NCBI GenBank assembly: GCA_024138025.1
Contig: JAMXBD010000633.1
Coordinates: forward strand, 715,619 to 779,618
DNA: 64,000 nucleotides
DNA from: Combretum micranthum
Taxonomy: Eukaryota > Streptophyta > Magnoliopsida > Myrtales > Combretaceae
Reading direction: 5' to 3'
How positions within the stretch are numbered: position 1 is the stretch's first letter; each line of letters starts with the position of its first letter. The translations under genes and the position numbers were made by a program. This document shows positions 24,601-35,641 of the stretch, piece by piece. The notes under the pieces were generated by a model, which was given only the letters and a program-made list of their open reading frames with translations, did not search any database and was not told the DNA's origin.

Positions 24601-25209
24601 TTTTTCTCTTTTCGGAGTATACTTTCTTGTCTTGCAAATTAACAGAACATTAAGACACGAATGAAAATGAGACCTACCATTGCAAGGATCATCCATACAA
24701 TCAAAGAGACCAGACGTCCATGCATTGGTCCCAACGAACCCCCGACCACCAACACCTCCTGGGCGTGACCGAAACAGACCACCTAGGCCAAGTCCGGCGA
24801 TCTGATTCGAATTCTGAAGATAAACATTTGGTGTTGGAATTATACTAGGAGTATTAGGACTATTCCATTGAACCCCCATTGGGTGTCCACCCATTTGGTT
24901 CATCATCCCCATGTTGCCCCCCGTAAGACCATGCACCGGGCCAACACCACCATGTTGATAAGCCGGCGCTCCACGAATGTTATTCTGCATTGGAACTGCC
25001 ATTGTGGTGGCTGCTTGAGCCTGGGGAGGGCTGGGAGGGATTATGTTGTTGGGAAGATTATTGTAATAGGAAACCCCAACGTTGCTGGCATTATGGTTGT
25101 TGATAATGTTGTTTGGCTGCTGAGAAAATTGATGATGATGAGGAGGAGGAGGAGCCGAAGAAGCATGTTGGGAAACTTGTTGGGTTTCACTACTAGGCAA
25201 TCTTCCCAT
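21667..25209 (-). CDS. PLAC8 / PCR / CNR family protein, long N-terminal form (gene A)
   Basis: Four exons join in frame: 25209-24678, 23133-23062, 22398-22204 and 21761-21667, all with GT-AG introns after codon position 1, giving 297 residues and a TAA stop. Residues 1-150 are low-complexity, rich in Pro, Gln, Asn, Gly and Met. The PLAC8 domain starts at about 164 with WTSGLFDCMDDP, followed by FPCITFGQIADVLDKGHT, FGLVEAPAQDWFVHF and CALCQEYRELKNRG; the tail begins GYHGNADK. The family forms small plasma-membrane proteins linked to metal (Cd, Zn) efflux or to organ cell number. The usual CCxxxxCPC signature is reduced here to NAFMTALFPC, and the second hydrophobic stretch (SGIIYAAAPCAL) is shorter than is common, so transport capacity is uncertain. 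Intron 1 (1544 bases) contains a MITE. The start is the first ATG of the open frame. Function is inferred from family only. Confidence 0.92.
23906..24083. mobile_element. Mutator-like MITE, copy 2, inside intron 1 of gene A
   Basis: It is 178 bases with an inverted terminus of the AATTCTA...TAGAATT kind (left AAAAAAATTCTATTATTCC; right end complement GAGAATTTTCATGATCCC). A 9-base target duplication flanks it with one mismatch, CATGGATAT at 23897-23905 and CATGGACAT at 24084-24092, the length expected for Mutator-class elements. The core shares 'ttattttaacggttatat' and 'gacggttccatcaatggg' with the other copies. Confidence 0.8.
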
Positions 25210-27519
25210 TTTTCCACTTCTTAATAATTCCTGTCCTTTTCTTGTTTCAGCTCTCCTAGGTCCAATGTTAATAAGTTTTAGAATGATTTTTTTTGCGTTT
25301 TAAGTGTTTATCACATCTTATTATGGTTGATTTTTGAGTTTGTAAACATGATATCTGGCAGACATTATAGGACGGTTTGCTTTTTAGTCGTTTACTTTGG
25401 CTAAACATATGCTCATATGACAGATTATTTCTAGTAGTTTATGTGCACATAGACTTCCATTATTGTTAAGAAATCTTCAAAGATTCAATAAGTATCATAT
25501 ACAACGTGTAATGTACACGTGGGTGGGTATGTGGGTGGTGGTTATTTTGAAAACTACCCATTATATTATCCACTAGAAAATAATTAGAAATTACACACAA
25601 CGTGTACATCCATGTGGCGTGTATCATCCATTCAAGATTTTTCCCAGACAAATTGTGGTTTAAAAGTAAATATATATTAATGAGAAAGACTTTACCGATA
25701 CTAACATGCTACAATGTGTTGGCAAGAGAAAGATTAAAATATAAAATACATGAGGAAAAATAAGGGAAAAAGAAGGTTTTTTGCTTGATTAATAAAAGAA
25801 TGGCTGGCAAAACCATAAAGAAAAGGAAAAAGAAAAAAGAAAGAAAGAAAAAGAGCGAGAATAACAAAGGAATGAAACGGGAAGGTGTAGAGCGAGGGAA
25901 ACTTAATTGTATATGTATTTGAATTGTTAAATTAGCAAAGAAGTTTTTGAAATTCGAGATTATCTTTTCGTGTAATGGAGAATAAAATATATATCGGATA
26001 TAGCAATTTTAAATACTAATAAAACTTTGAGGCAAACGTTATGTATAAAATATAGATTGTAGTTTCAATCAATCTTTTTTCTATATGAAGGGGGGTGTCG
26101 ATGATTTTTTTTCCGATAGAATAGCTTTAATTCTTAAATTTATTCCACCTGTTTTCCTATTTTTTATTTTTCCAAAAAATTCTGATCCGTGTGATGAAAA
26201 ATAAAAACAATTGTGGAATGAATGAAAAAGATTTATCAGTATCGATATACTATTTGGAAAAAAAAAATTGAGTAATTGATAAATTAATAATATTTATACA
26301 CGTGAAAAAATAAACAATATTTTTATAACATATTGAAATTTTATTAGTATTTGCCACTTATTCTTTTCACAGAAGTTGCATTGAACCATTTTTGGTATGG
26401 AACTGAGGAGGTAGCCAGCTAATTCTCTTGTTTTGCCACCACACTACCTGGACAGCAAAATTTCCAATCATTGTCAAACATGTCATTCGGCCCTTTCCTT
26501 CACCGTAATGCATGGGCTTATAATTATTTTTTGTTTTCAATATAAGAAAGTGAAAAATTCTATACTCCATTGAAGTTACAATGGAACTGTCATATCATTG
26601 AATGATTTAGATTATTTCGTTTGTGATTAGAATTTTTAATATTTTTTTATATTAATATTTTTATAATCAATTTAATGATAATATAATAGATTGGACAGTT
26701 ACGTAATAAGATGATTGAATTTCCTTAAAAAAAAAGGAACGTTTATTTTCTCCTCAAAATTACTCTTTTCCACTGGCAAAAAATAAAAAAGAAAAAAGTT
26801 TACTTCTCTAATGCGGGTATAGGGTCATTAGCAATAGAAGAATTTTCCTTGCTATATATAACCCTTTTTTTTGATTCAATCTAAAAAAACAGAAAAATAC
26901 TTATTTCAATCTCTAAAATAGTGTCGGAAATCTTGTTAATAACTTGTTAATGATGGATCCTACTTAAAAATATGACTAAGTTGAGAAGGTTTTTTTATTT
27001 TTTTCCCCCCTTTTTCTCTTTTACAAGTTAACTAAGGGGAATCTTTTAATACCTACAGGTGCATTGACTTGGGCCTTTTGGTCGATGAGTGGACTTTGAC
27101 TTTCTCCAACCTGATCATATCACAAGAGAGAGAAATGATTATTTAACGAAGTCAGTGAATTCCTTTCATATATACTAACCCTACTTGTCAATGGTTTTCT
27201 TCCCCATGTTCGTTCGAACATGTCAAGTTGTTATCTTTCCAAAGTTATTTAGCCCTTACACCGCTACGCGAATATTAAATTTAGTCATATGCTTAAACTA
27301 TATTTTTAATCATCTCAAAAAAGAAGTGAAATGTGCCCAATGAGTGGGATTTGAATCCCTCATTTTTCTAGGAGGGGTGTTTATGACGATGTTAATTCTT
27401 TCAACCCAAAGGATATGATTAGTCCATGCAACATTTCTACCTTAATTGGAATATGTAAGCCTCATATTTTATTATCATCAAGTCTTCAAGTGTAGTATAA
27501 TAACCTAATAAAACTAATT
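25210..27519. other. spacer upstream of gene A
   Basis: No gene was recognised. The first several hundred bases are the presumed 5' UTR and promoter of gene A, which reads leftward; a clear TATA box could not be fixed. A stretch at about 26551-26728 begins 'gtgaaaaattctatactcc' and may be a strongly diverged fifth copy of the MITE. At about 27340-27420 a palindromic 'gggatttgaatccc' sits in a phrase resembling a retroposon tail. The rest is AT-rich and featureless. Confidence 0.5.
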
Positions 27520-28730
27520 TTTTCTGATCAACGTGGCTGGAATAAATTAGTCTAATTTGTAAATTGTTAATTATAGAAAAAACAAGTATAGTTGTGATCG
27601 GGATCATAGTTCAGTTGGACTAATAACTCAATTTAGAGCTATGTGATTGATGAACTTAACTCAGTAGATCATTATTGATAAGCCAAATAAAGATGAAATA
27701 GAGCATTTGCATGTTTATCCGAAATATTTTGCTATTGGGCATGAGCTAGTGTATCTAAGTGTAGAGGAAAGATGAAATTTGAAGGAAAACTCATCAATTT
27801 TGAAGATCACACTTGTGATAAAGACAATGGTTAAAACTAAGCATGCGAATGAAGCTATAGAGGACAACAGTCTCATACATGCACATGCCTAAAGCAGTGC
27901 CTGATGTTTGTGTAAGACAGAGATCACGTTGTTTATGAAGGAATAATGAGATAGAAGGTGGCATGGCCTAACCCACGACCATGGCATGGACCGTGCCTAG
28001 ATCCCACGGTGGTGCTACGGTCATCTTTAAAGTTTGAAGGTTTAACATTTGGAGATGCTCCCTTCGGCACTGTCATGCCTACAAATAGGACCATGAAAAA
28101 CGCCTATTTTAATGTCTGATTTTGGGACCGGAAGAGTATACCCCCCAACATACGTGACATGTAGCATGTCTTCATGTCCTATTTTTGTTGCTTATTTTTA
28201 GGTTTTCTTTTTTATTTGTTTTGGTTTTTATGTTCCATTATTGCTATTACCCGATTTGTAGGAGCATACAAGGGTCATTAGGGTTATGTTAGCATAAATC
28301 TGTCAAGTCTACTTATCTTTTGACATCTTTTGTTATTGATTGTAACCAGTTGCCTTTGTTGGCTCTCTTGGAATTGTCTCCAAAATCCTATTAAGTAATA
28401 TTGAGTTTTTTTTTTCATGATTATTCTTTGTTGATTCTATTGATCGTATGTCATATCGATTGAGTAAAATAACTAGTTTGATTATTCTCTTGGTGTATCA
28501 TATCTGAAAAGACGGATCATTCATATCTTTTATTTTATTACGTTTGATCATTGAAAACCCATCAAAATCACAAAACATAAAAATCTTATAATTCTATATT
28601 TTATATTCATCCAAAAAATCTGCTAAAATTCTGACACAAATTTTATCCGTATCAAGTTGAGTTGTTGTTTTTCTTTGCTTTTGTTTGGTGATCAGCGTAG
28701 GTTTAAATAAATTAGTCTAATTTGTATTTA
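27520..28730. repeat. 1.1-kb LTR-like block flanked by a 20-base direct repeat
   Basis: The phrase 'ataaattagtctaatttgta', preceded by a 'gatca.cgt.g' motif, occurs at about 27542-27561 and again at about 28707-28727. The DNA between is of moderate GC in its middle (27900-28150) and AT-rich, pyrimidine-rich towards its right end, as in gypsy-type LTRs. No TG...CA ends or short target duplication were found, so the class is unproven. Confidence 0.35.
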
Positions 28731-31700
28731 CTTTGAGGCGAATAATTACTCCAAAAAAATTAGGTCATGGACTAGAAATACGTCCAGTTTTCTAGTTATT
28801 ACTGCTCGGGTATTCGAGATAAAGTATCTTGTAGTTAGATATTGAGGACATCTTACCTGTGAGTAAGCATGTTGTTAATATGATATTATTGTAACTTATA
28901 TAAATTGGAAATTCTGGAGATGAATTGTTAACAAAATGTAATAGTACAGTCGATTTGGGGGATTGTTGTGGACCGATATGGTGGACCACACTCCTTATAG
29001 CTAATATGAGGATTAAAAACAATACGAGAAACTACATGTTTCGTAGATAAGGATATTGGCATTAATGGATAACTATTTCTAATTTGTGCTATGAGCATTG
29101 GGTTTATTTGTGTTTGCTGTTTTCACTTAATAATCATTTAACCAGCATGGTGAATATATATAAATTTTTTGTGCATTAGTTTATAAATTTAGTTGCACAT
29201 AATGTGTCAAAAATGCTATTTCAGTGGTGTCTTCCTAAATAAACATGCACCACGCATGAAAAGTTAAAAAAAAATTAAAATAATACAAGTAATAATTATC
29301 GTTTTATGATGTGAGAAATAAAAAATCAAAAAGCATAAGAACAACTTATCGATTGACTATACCATGAGCCACTATTTTGAAAGTGAATTCTAATACGATC
29401 AATGTGCAAATCGACAAACGCTGTCCGCTCACCAAAATTAACATAATTAGCTTCAAACATGTGCACTTGTGATAGAAGTTTGGAACAACAAGATTTATAA
29501 TTCTCCAAAGGAAGAAAAAAAACTTGCAGATAGGTGAATAGAATTTTTTTTCTTAGAATCTAGAATACAAGGCAACCAAAATGTCGAATTTTTTCAAATA
29601 ATAATTCTTAGAATCAAGAGTTCAAGGAAACAAAATATTGAATTTTTTCACATAATAATAACCAAATTTTGATTGTTTCAGAGAACGAATTTCTGTGTTT
29701 CTGAAATGAATTCTTTTGTTTAAAAAAGTAAAGGAAATGATGGCTTCGGAAAAATAAATTTCATTTACAGAATTTGACAACAATATTTTAGTTATGGACA
29801 GCCTAGCGTACATATGTGTAGTCTTATTTCCGAAACATTTACTAAACACTTTCTTAAGCCATAATAATTCACACTCCAATAAAAATAAAAAATTAAGTCG
29901 ACAAATATTTCATGTGGGATAGAAATCCTGTGAAAAGAAAGTAAATAAACTTGTGGAGACTTTTTCTTACGTGCCCATGCGCATATATATATATATATAT
30001 ATATTTATTTATATATATTCGTGTGTACAGAAAACAGTGTTCTTAAAACCGCAACATTTCGTGGATAAAGTAACCACTTACAAGCTCTACTGGTCACCCC
30101 TTCTTTTTTTTTTTTTTTTTTTTCAATCGCTTTAAAAATGTCTCTGTATAATAATTAAAAAAATAAAAAAAAAAGAGTACGAGATTTTTTAGCCTTGCTT
30201 GCTCTCAACAGGCTACGGACACTGGAGGATTGTCATATCCTTCAAATATAAATAAGGTTATACTAATATAAGCTTTTTTGAAAAAATAAAATAATGATAT
30301 TCCAGAAAATAATTAATTCACAGATTAAAATTTCATTTGCAAATCTGTGTTAGCCACCCCTATAACGGTAATAACCAATACGAATTTTAGAAGGGTCTTG
30401 GATCAGTAAGTCCAAAGCCATCCATGTGTTGTAAGTCAAAGTCAATCATTTAATAATTGTTATTTTAAAGTAGTATAGTGGTAACATAATATATATATAT
30501 ATATAATATATTATACAAATGAACAGAATAAAAGAATAAAATACATGAAAAAGGTATAAAAGTTTGCTTAAATGTAAAATGCCAATATTGAAATAATTTC
30601 TTGATAATAATGACTCTCAAGTAGCTTAGAAACAAAAAAAAAACAAAAAAAAACCAATATCAAATTAATTTCCTGAAAGATCTTTGAAATGGTCTGGGTC
30701 ATGACTTATGGATAAGAAGAGGAAAGGACAGATGGCAATTGAGATAACTATAGCTATTTAGACGGGCTAGTTTCTTATTTCAATAGTGACTTTTAATTGT
30801 TTCTTTTTTCTTTTATTTTATAAATTATGTAAATCTCTTTAGGTACCTTTTTTTTCTTTTTTTTCTTTTCATTTAAGACTTCAGGGTGTGTTTTAAATGA
30901 TGAAATCAGACGTTGGCTTATGATAATTGGAAGTTATATAAATATGTCTTTTCATACATATATATCCCTGTTTGTTAGTAAACTAGTTTTTTTATTCATG
31001 GTTGTTTTACATGTCCAGATCCGATAATTCATGTGTTTTATTTTCTGAAACTCGTGACATGATTTTTAGTGTTGGTAATGTTTTTGTGAACTAAAACCCC
31101 TAATTTTTTTTTTTTTTTGCTTACATAAAATCCCGAAATTTCAAATGGGGCTTTATTTTTTGTTCGATTTGTGTGTGCATTTGATTTAATTAAGAAATAG
31201 ATACACACTTTTAGCCAAATTTAGAGTTTTGACGGGGTTTTAATGTGATTAGCTTTAATTATATGAATATAGACATACATGCTATACTTAAGACTAGTTA
31301 TAGAATTTAAATTTGTAAGAGGGCTCTGACTATTAATTAACATAAATGTATGTATATATATATATTAGACCACTGAACAGAGAAATCAATGCGTAGAATT
31401 GCCATGACTATAGAAAAGAAGATTTTCATAAACATGCCTAAAGCTTGGATAATAAATCTTGATATATATCTAATCAACATTGGCATAGCACCGATAATTC
31501 ATATTTATAATTTTTCAAATTATCAAATCTATTTCCTCTGCTTCTGTCAGATTAAAATTAAGGAAAACTAACTTGGTTTAATTAATTGGTTACGCATGAT
31601 GATTTGGTAACCTAAATAGAAGTAGATTTTCGATAGTCGGTAGTTGGTACTTAACCAATGAAATCCGTCCTGAATTGACTTGACTTTATCAGTTTATCTT

Positions 31701-33129
31701 ATCACATCCTGCAGTCAAATCCACTTGTTGATGTTAAATATATTAATTTAACAACCTGATATAACTCCCCAACCTATATTGCTGAGATATTATGGCATAT
31801 CAAAATATTTACTCATGAAGCATCCTTCTGTTTTTGTTTTTTCCGTATTTCTTTTTTCCCTTTTTCTTTGTATGATTGTTAGCCAAAATCATCAAAATAT
31901 TTCCACTTTCTTTTAGGAGTATAGACAATATTCATTTTCTATATTCTTTCTAAAAAAAAAAAAAGAATATGTATTTGCTACTTGAACTTTAAAAAATTAT
32001 GTAAATAATTACTTGAAGTTTTTTGTTGTATAGTGAAAACTCTCTCCTCATCCCTTCCCAAGCAAGCCCGATTTGAAAAGCCTTAGGAATGGTTGTCTTT
32101 GTTGCTCTCCTCCCCTTGAACACAATCATTTCTTACTACTTTCTTTTTCTCTTCTTTATGAAAAACCCAATAAAAACTCTTCATCATTTCATTATCTCCT
32201 TTTCCATCCTTATCTCTTAAGCATTTCAAGGTTATAAGCTTATTTTTTGAAAATTTGACTTGTAGCAAGGGTGTCGAAGGATTCCTTCTTTTCCATCAAA
32301 AGTTTCTTCAAGTTGGGTCATTGTGTGTTTTTTTTTTTTTTTTTAAGTGTCCTATCCCATATATGGATACTTTCTTCAGTTAGAGTATTAGATCTTCGTT
32401 CTTATGGTAGAATTGTTTCAGTTGAAGGTTTTTGATCCTCTTTTGGTGTAAGATATGTAACCTTGTTGGTTAGGACCAATCACCCCATCTCTTAATTTTC
32501 ATGTGTTGGGTTGATTCGTACTTACTCTGGTCTAACAATGCATGAAGTTTTTTGTTCTCTAGGCAAAAGAAAAAATACCTAAAATTTAAAAATCAATTTA
32601 TTATCTAAACTTTATCTATTTTTTAATTAACTACCTGAACTTTGGTAAATTTTTTTACAATTAACTCTCTGAACTTTAATTATTTTTACAATTTGTTACC
32701 TTATAAAAGTATTATAAATAAACTCAAAATGTTTATAGGTAGTAAATTCGCACTTTCAAACTCCAAAAATTTATTGCATAAATTGACAAAGTTTAGGTAC
32801 TAAATACGACGTTTATCTTGATAAAAAAAAAAAAAAGAAAAGAAAAGAAAATACAGAATAACTTGTTTATTTATGTGCTATCGTCATTACTCCATCTCTT
32901 AGTTAGACTATGGATAAAAGAAATGAAATGATGACACAAGGTAATCGTACGTAGCACGAAACAAATATAACAAAGAAGATAATTGGGGTTAAGGACATTC
33001 ACAGAAGATTCGTACATGAATGAATATTTGGTCAATGCTTGAGTAAATTTCTCAGCAATATTTGATGAAGTTGACTAAAATATCAAAATATAATGGATAA
33101 ATGGATATCGATTACGAAACCTGGGGGCT
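28731..33129. other. spacer upstream of gene B
   Basis: No gene is seen. It contains (TA)n tracts near 29983-30003 and 30490-30505 and a poly(T) run near 30104-30123. From about 31560 onward it matches 46370-46850, so the left edge of duplication unit 1 lies at or before 31560. The block at 32560-32830 carries repeated 'ctgaactttg' phrases and ends in a poly(A)-like run, resembling a decayed short interspersed element. Confidence 0.5.
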
Positions 33130-33130
33130 T

Positions 33131-33137
33131 TATATAC
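33131..33137 (+). promoter_or_regulatory. TATA box of gene B
   Basis: TATATAC preceded by GGGGGCTT lies 114 bases upstream of the gene B start codon, the usual distance for a plant promoter with a short 5' UTR. The corresponding region is missing from duplication unit 2. Confidence 0.6.
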
Positions 33138-33250
33138 ATGTTTCGTTCCTTGCAAATGCAACAATAACATCATATCAACTACACAAGCCTTCTGCTTTAG
33201 CTTTTAGCATCAACTTCAACCAAGGAAACTAGAACAACGGCATCAAAGCC

Positions 33251-35641
33251 ATGTCAATTGATAAGAAGATCCTAGAGGGACAGTGGACCAGCGGAGTCTG
33301 GGATTGTCGGGAAGACACCTCTAATTGTAATAATTAGACCATATAGTATACTCTTCTATTTTAAACAAACATAAATATTAACGAGTATTATAGAAACACT
33401 TGTTAATGATGAAAAAAAAAAAAAAAAACTTCTTTTTTATTTTCATATATATACTTGCTTTTTCAAAAATTTTATATTCAGTATCGAACGATGAACTAAA
33501 TTTCTAGATACCCAATTGACAAGTCCTCCTAATTAGATACCTGTGCTTTTCAAAATTTAGGTTTTATTTCCGGTATCTTTTTACTCAAAATATAAATGAC
33601 TGACAATTTTACATTTTTTTTTTCCAATTTTCTCCCATTATAAGGTCTTCACGCTTGCTTCTGCCCATGCGTTGTCTTCGGCCAGATTGCGGAGATCGTC
33701 GACAGAGGAAGCACTCGTAAGTTTGACTGTTGACTAGTAATATGTCTAAGATTGCTCAGGACAACTACATCGTAGTCCTCACACAATTTGATTAACTTGG
33801 GCATATAGTAGTAGCCATAAGTAGTCTCTTTAAAACGTTACTTTCATTTGTCTTATATAAAAAATATACATATGTATATTAGCGTAAATCATTGTATTAC
33901 ATCTTAGTTATGTGATACACATATAAAATTATGTATCTCACACTCAAGATTCCATATAGTGATGGTATTTAAATAATTATTTTTGTCTAAATTGTATTTG
34001 TGTAATTTTTTTTCACGAACGGTAGACATATCTTTCACCACATAAATTCAATTTAGTTCCTAAATTTTAAGAATTCAATTTAATACCCAAACAAACTTTT
34101 TTATAATTAATTTACAACCTTCTTAATATTACTTGTTTCATTTGTTGGCATAGAGAAAATAGTTTGTCATTAAATTTTTATTATATCTTTTGACGCCATC
34201 TAACTCTAATAGACTGTCTCTTCTATATTAGAAAATTGAGCAAACAGTGCTGATGAAGTAAAAAAAAAATAATCACGAAAAGTTTAAATGGATATTAAAT
34301 TAACCACTTCAAAATTAAAATAACAAATTAAATATTTATACAAAGTTTAAGTACTAAATTCAATAATTTCCCTATACCAAAATAAGATTTGATACTTGCA
34401 TGTCTTATGAACGTGTATGTGACACATAATATCTAATGAACTTTTTTCTCTTGTTTTGAAGACAATGGTTCATGAGAAAATAGGATAACGAATATGGATT
34501 ATGAACTTATAAAATGTAATAATATCCCCATGATCGAAATTCTATTTCGTATGAGCAGCAAGAGGGGTTGCAAATTTTCTCTATTGTGCACTGGGATTGG
34601 CCAGATGCAGCTGGCTGTACGGAAGTCTGTATCGCTCCAAATTGAGAAGCCTCTTTTCGCTGCCGGAGGCTCCTTACTCCGACAGGTTATTGCATTGTTG
34701 CTGTTGTGCTTGTTCACTTAGCCAAGAGTATAGAGAACTCAAATATCGTGGCCTTGATCCCTCCATTGGTAAGAACATAACATTTTCTTTAATTACCATT
34801 TGATTCCCATCCTCAACAATATACATACTTGTTTATTAGATAGATATTTGTGCCTCTCGAGTTACCAGCTTGGTTATGCTCCTACCTAACCTATTCAAGT
34901 ATCCGAATACATAATTATGAAAATTTATTCCATCAGATCCAATGCATTTATGTGATTGGCAGGAATACGATCAAGATATGAAGTTGGAGAGGATATCTAT
35001 ATATCTTGCCTATTTATGTTTTTACATCAACTAATAAGGAATTTAACTTTTAAGTATTGTCTAGTCAATCCAATCAAGTAATTAAGATTATAAAAATTTA
35101 TATTTATATATGATTTCCATGAGAAATGGGATGCAAGATAAGATTATACAAACTAGTCTGAGAGATCCTGATTCTTTGGAATTAGATTTTCTCTTTTGAC
35201 TAGTTATAAAAATTTCAGATGATTACGAAAACATTTCATTTATCATTTCATCTTGCATATCCAAGTACAATAGAAACATGGATTCTTCAGCATCCAATTC
35301 CAAGAGAGAAACAACAAAGGCTTGTATTGACGATATGAGAAGATTAGTTGAATTTTTCAACCTTATATATATATATATACTGTAAAAGGTCAATTTCACG
35401 TATTGCAACTAGGTGTGGATTTTTTTTTTTTTTTTCATTAGAAGAAATGGTCTCGTTTGGAAACAGATTAGGCTTAGCTTTATATTTGTGCTAATTACGA
35501 GCGCATCTTATTTTTATGAACATTAATCGTTTGGTTGTCTGGTGGTACATGAAATTGTATGCAGGTTGGGAAGGAAATGTTGAAAAGTGGAAACAAGATG
35601 GACTAACACCTCCAATTATCTCGCAGGCTATGAGCCGTTAG
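33251..35641 (+). CDS. PLAC8 / PLANT CADMIUM RESISTANCE-like protein (gene B)
   Basis: Four exons join in frame: 33251-33326, 33645-33716, 34559-34768 and 35565-35641, all introns phase 1 and GT-AG, giving 144 residues and TAG. This is the normal length for PCR proteins. It starts MSIDKKILEGQWTSGVWDC. Exon 2 encodes CLHACFCPCVVFGQIAEIVD, close to the family's cysteine signature. Exon 3 holds a hydrophobic segment (about VANFLYCALGLARCSWLYG), LYRSKLRSLFSLPEAP, then CCCCACSLSQEYRELKYRG, where the usual ALC before QEYREL is SLS. The tail is GWEGNVEKWKQDG. Known relatives sit in the plasma membrane and affect Cd or Zn export or cell number; which applies here is not decidable. The acceptor of exon 3 is GAGCAG: use of the upstream AG (exon from 34556) would add one Ala. 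A 23-base A run follows the stop at 35686-35708. Gene A has the same exon layout. Confidence 0.93.

Noticed and set aside
24868..25224. Plus-strand open frame of 118 residues opposite gene A exon 1
   Set aside because: It mirrors the low-complexity gene A exon; the basic composition is a by-product of the complementary Pro/Gln-rich codons.
27340..27420. Possible SINE or tRNA gene with 'gggatttgaatccc'
   Set aside because: The string is a palindrome that mimics a B box, but no A box at the right distance, no tail and no target duplication were found.
34499..34717. Minus-strand open frame over gene B exon 3
   Set aside because: It is the complement of a verified PLAC8 exon and has no motif of its own.
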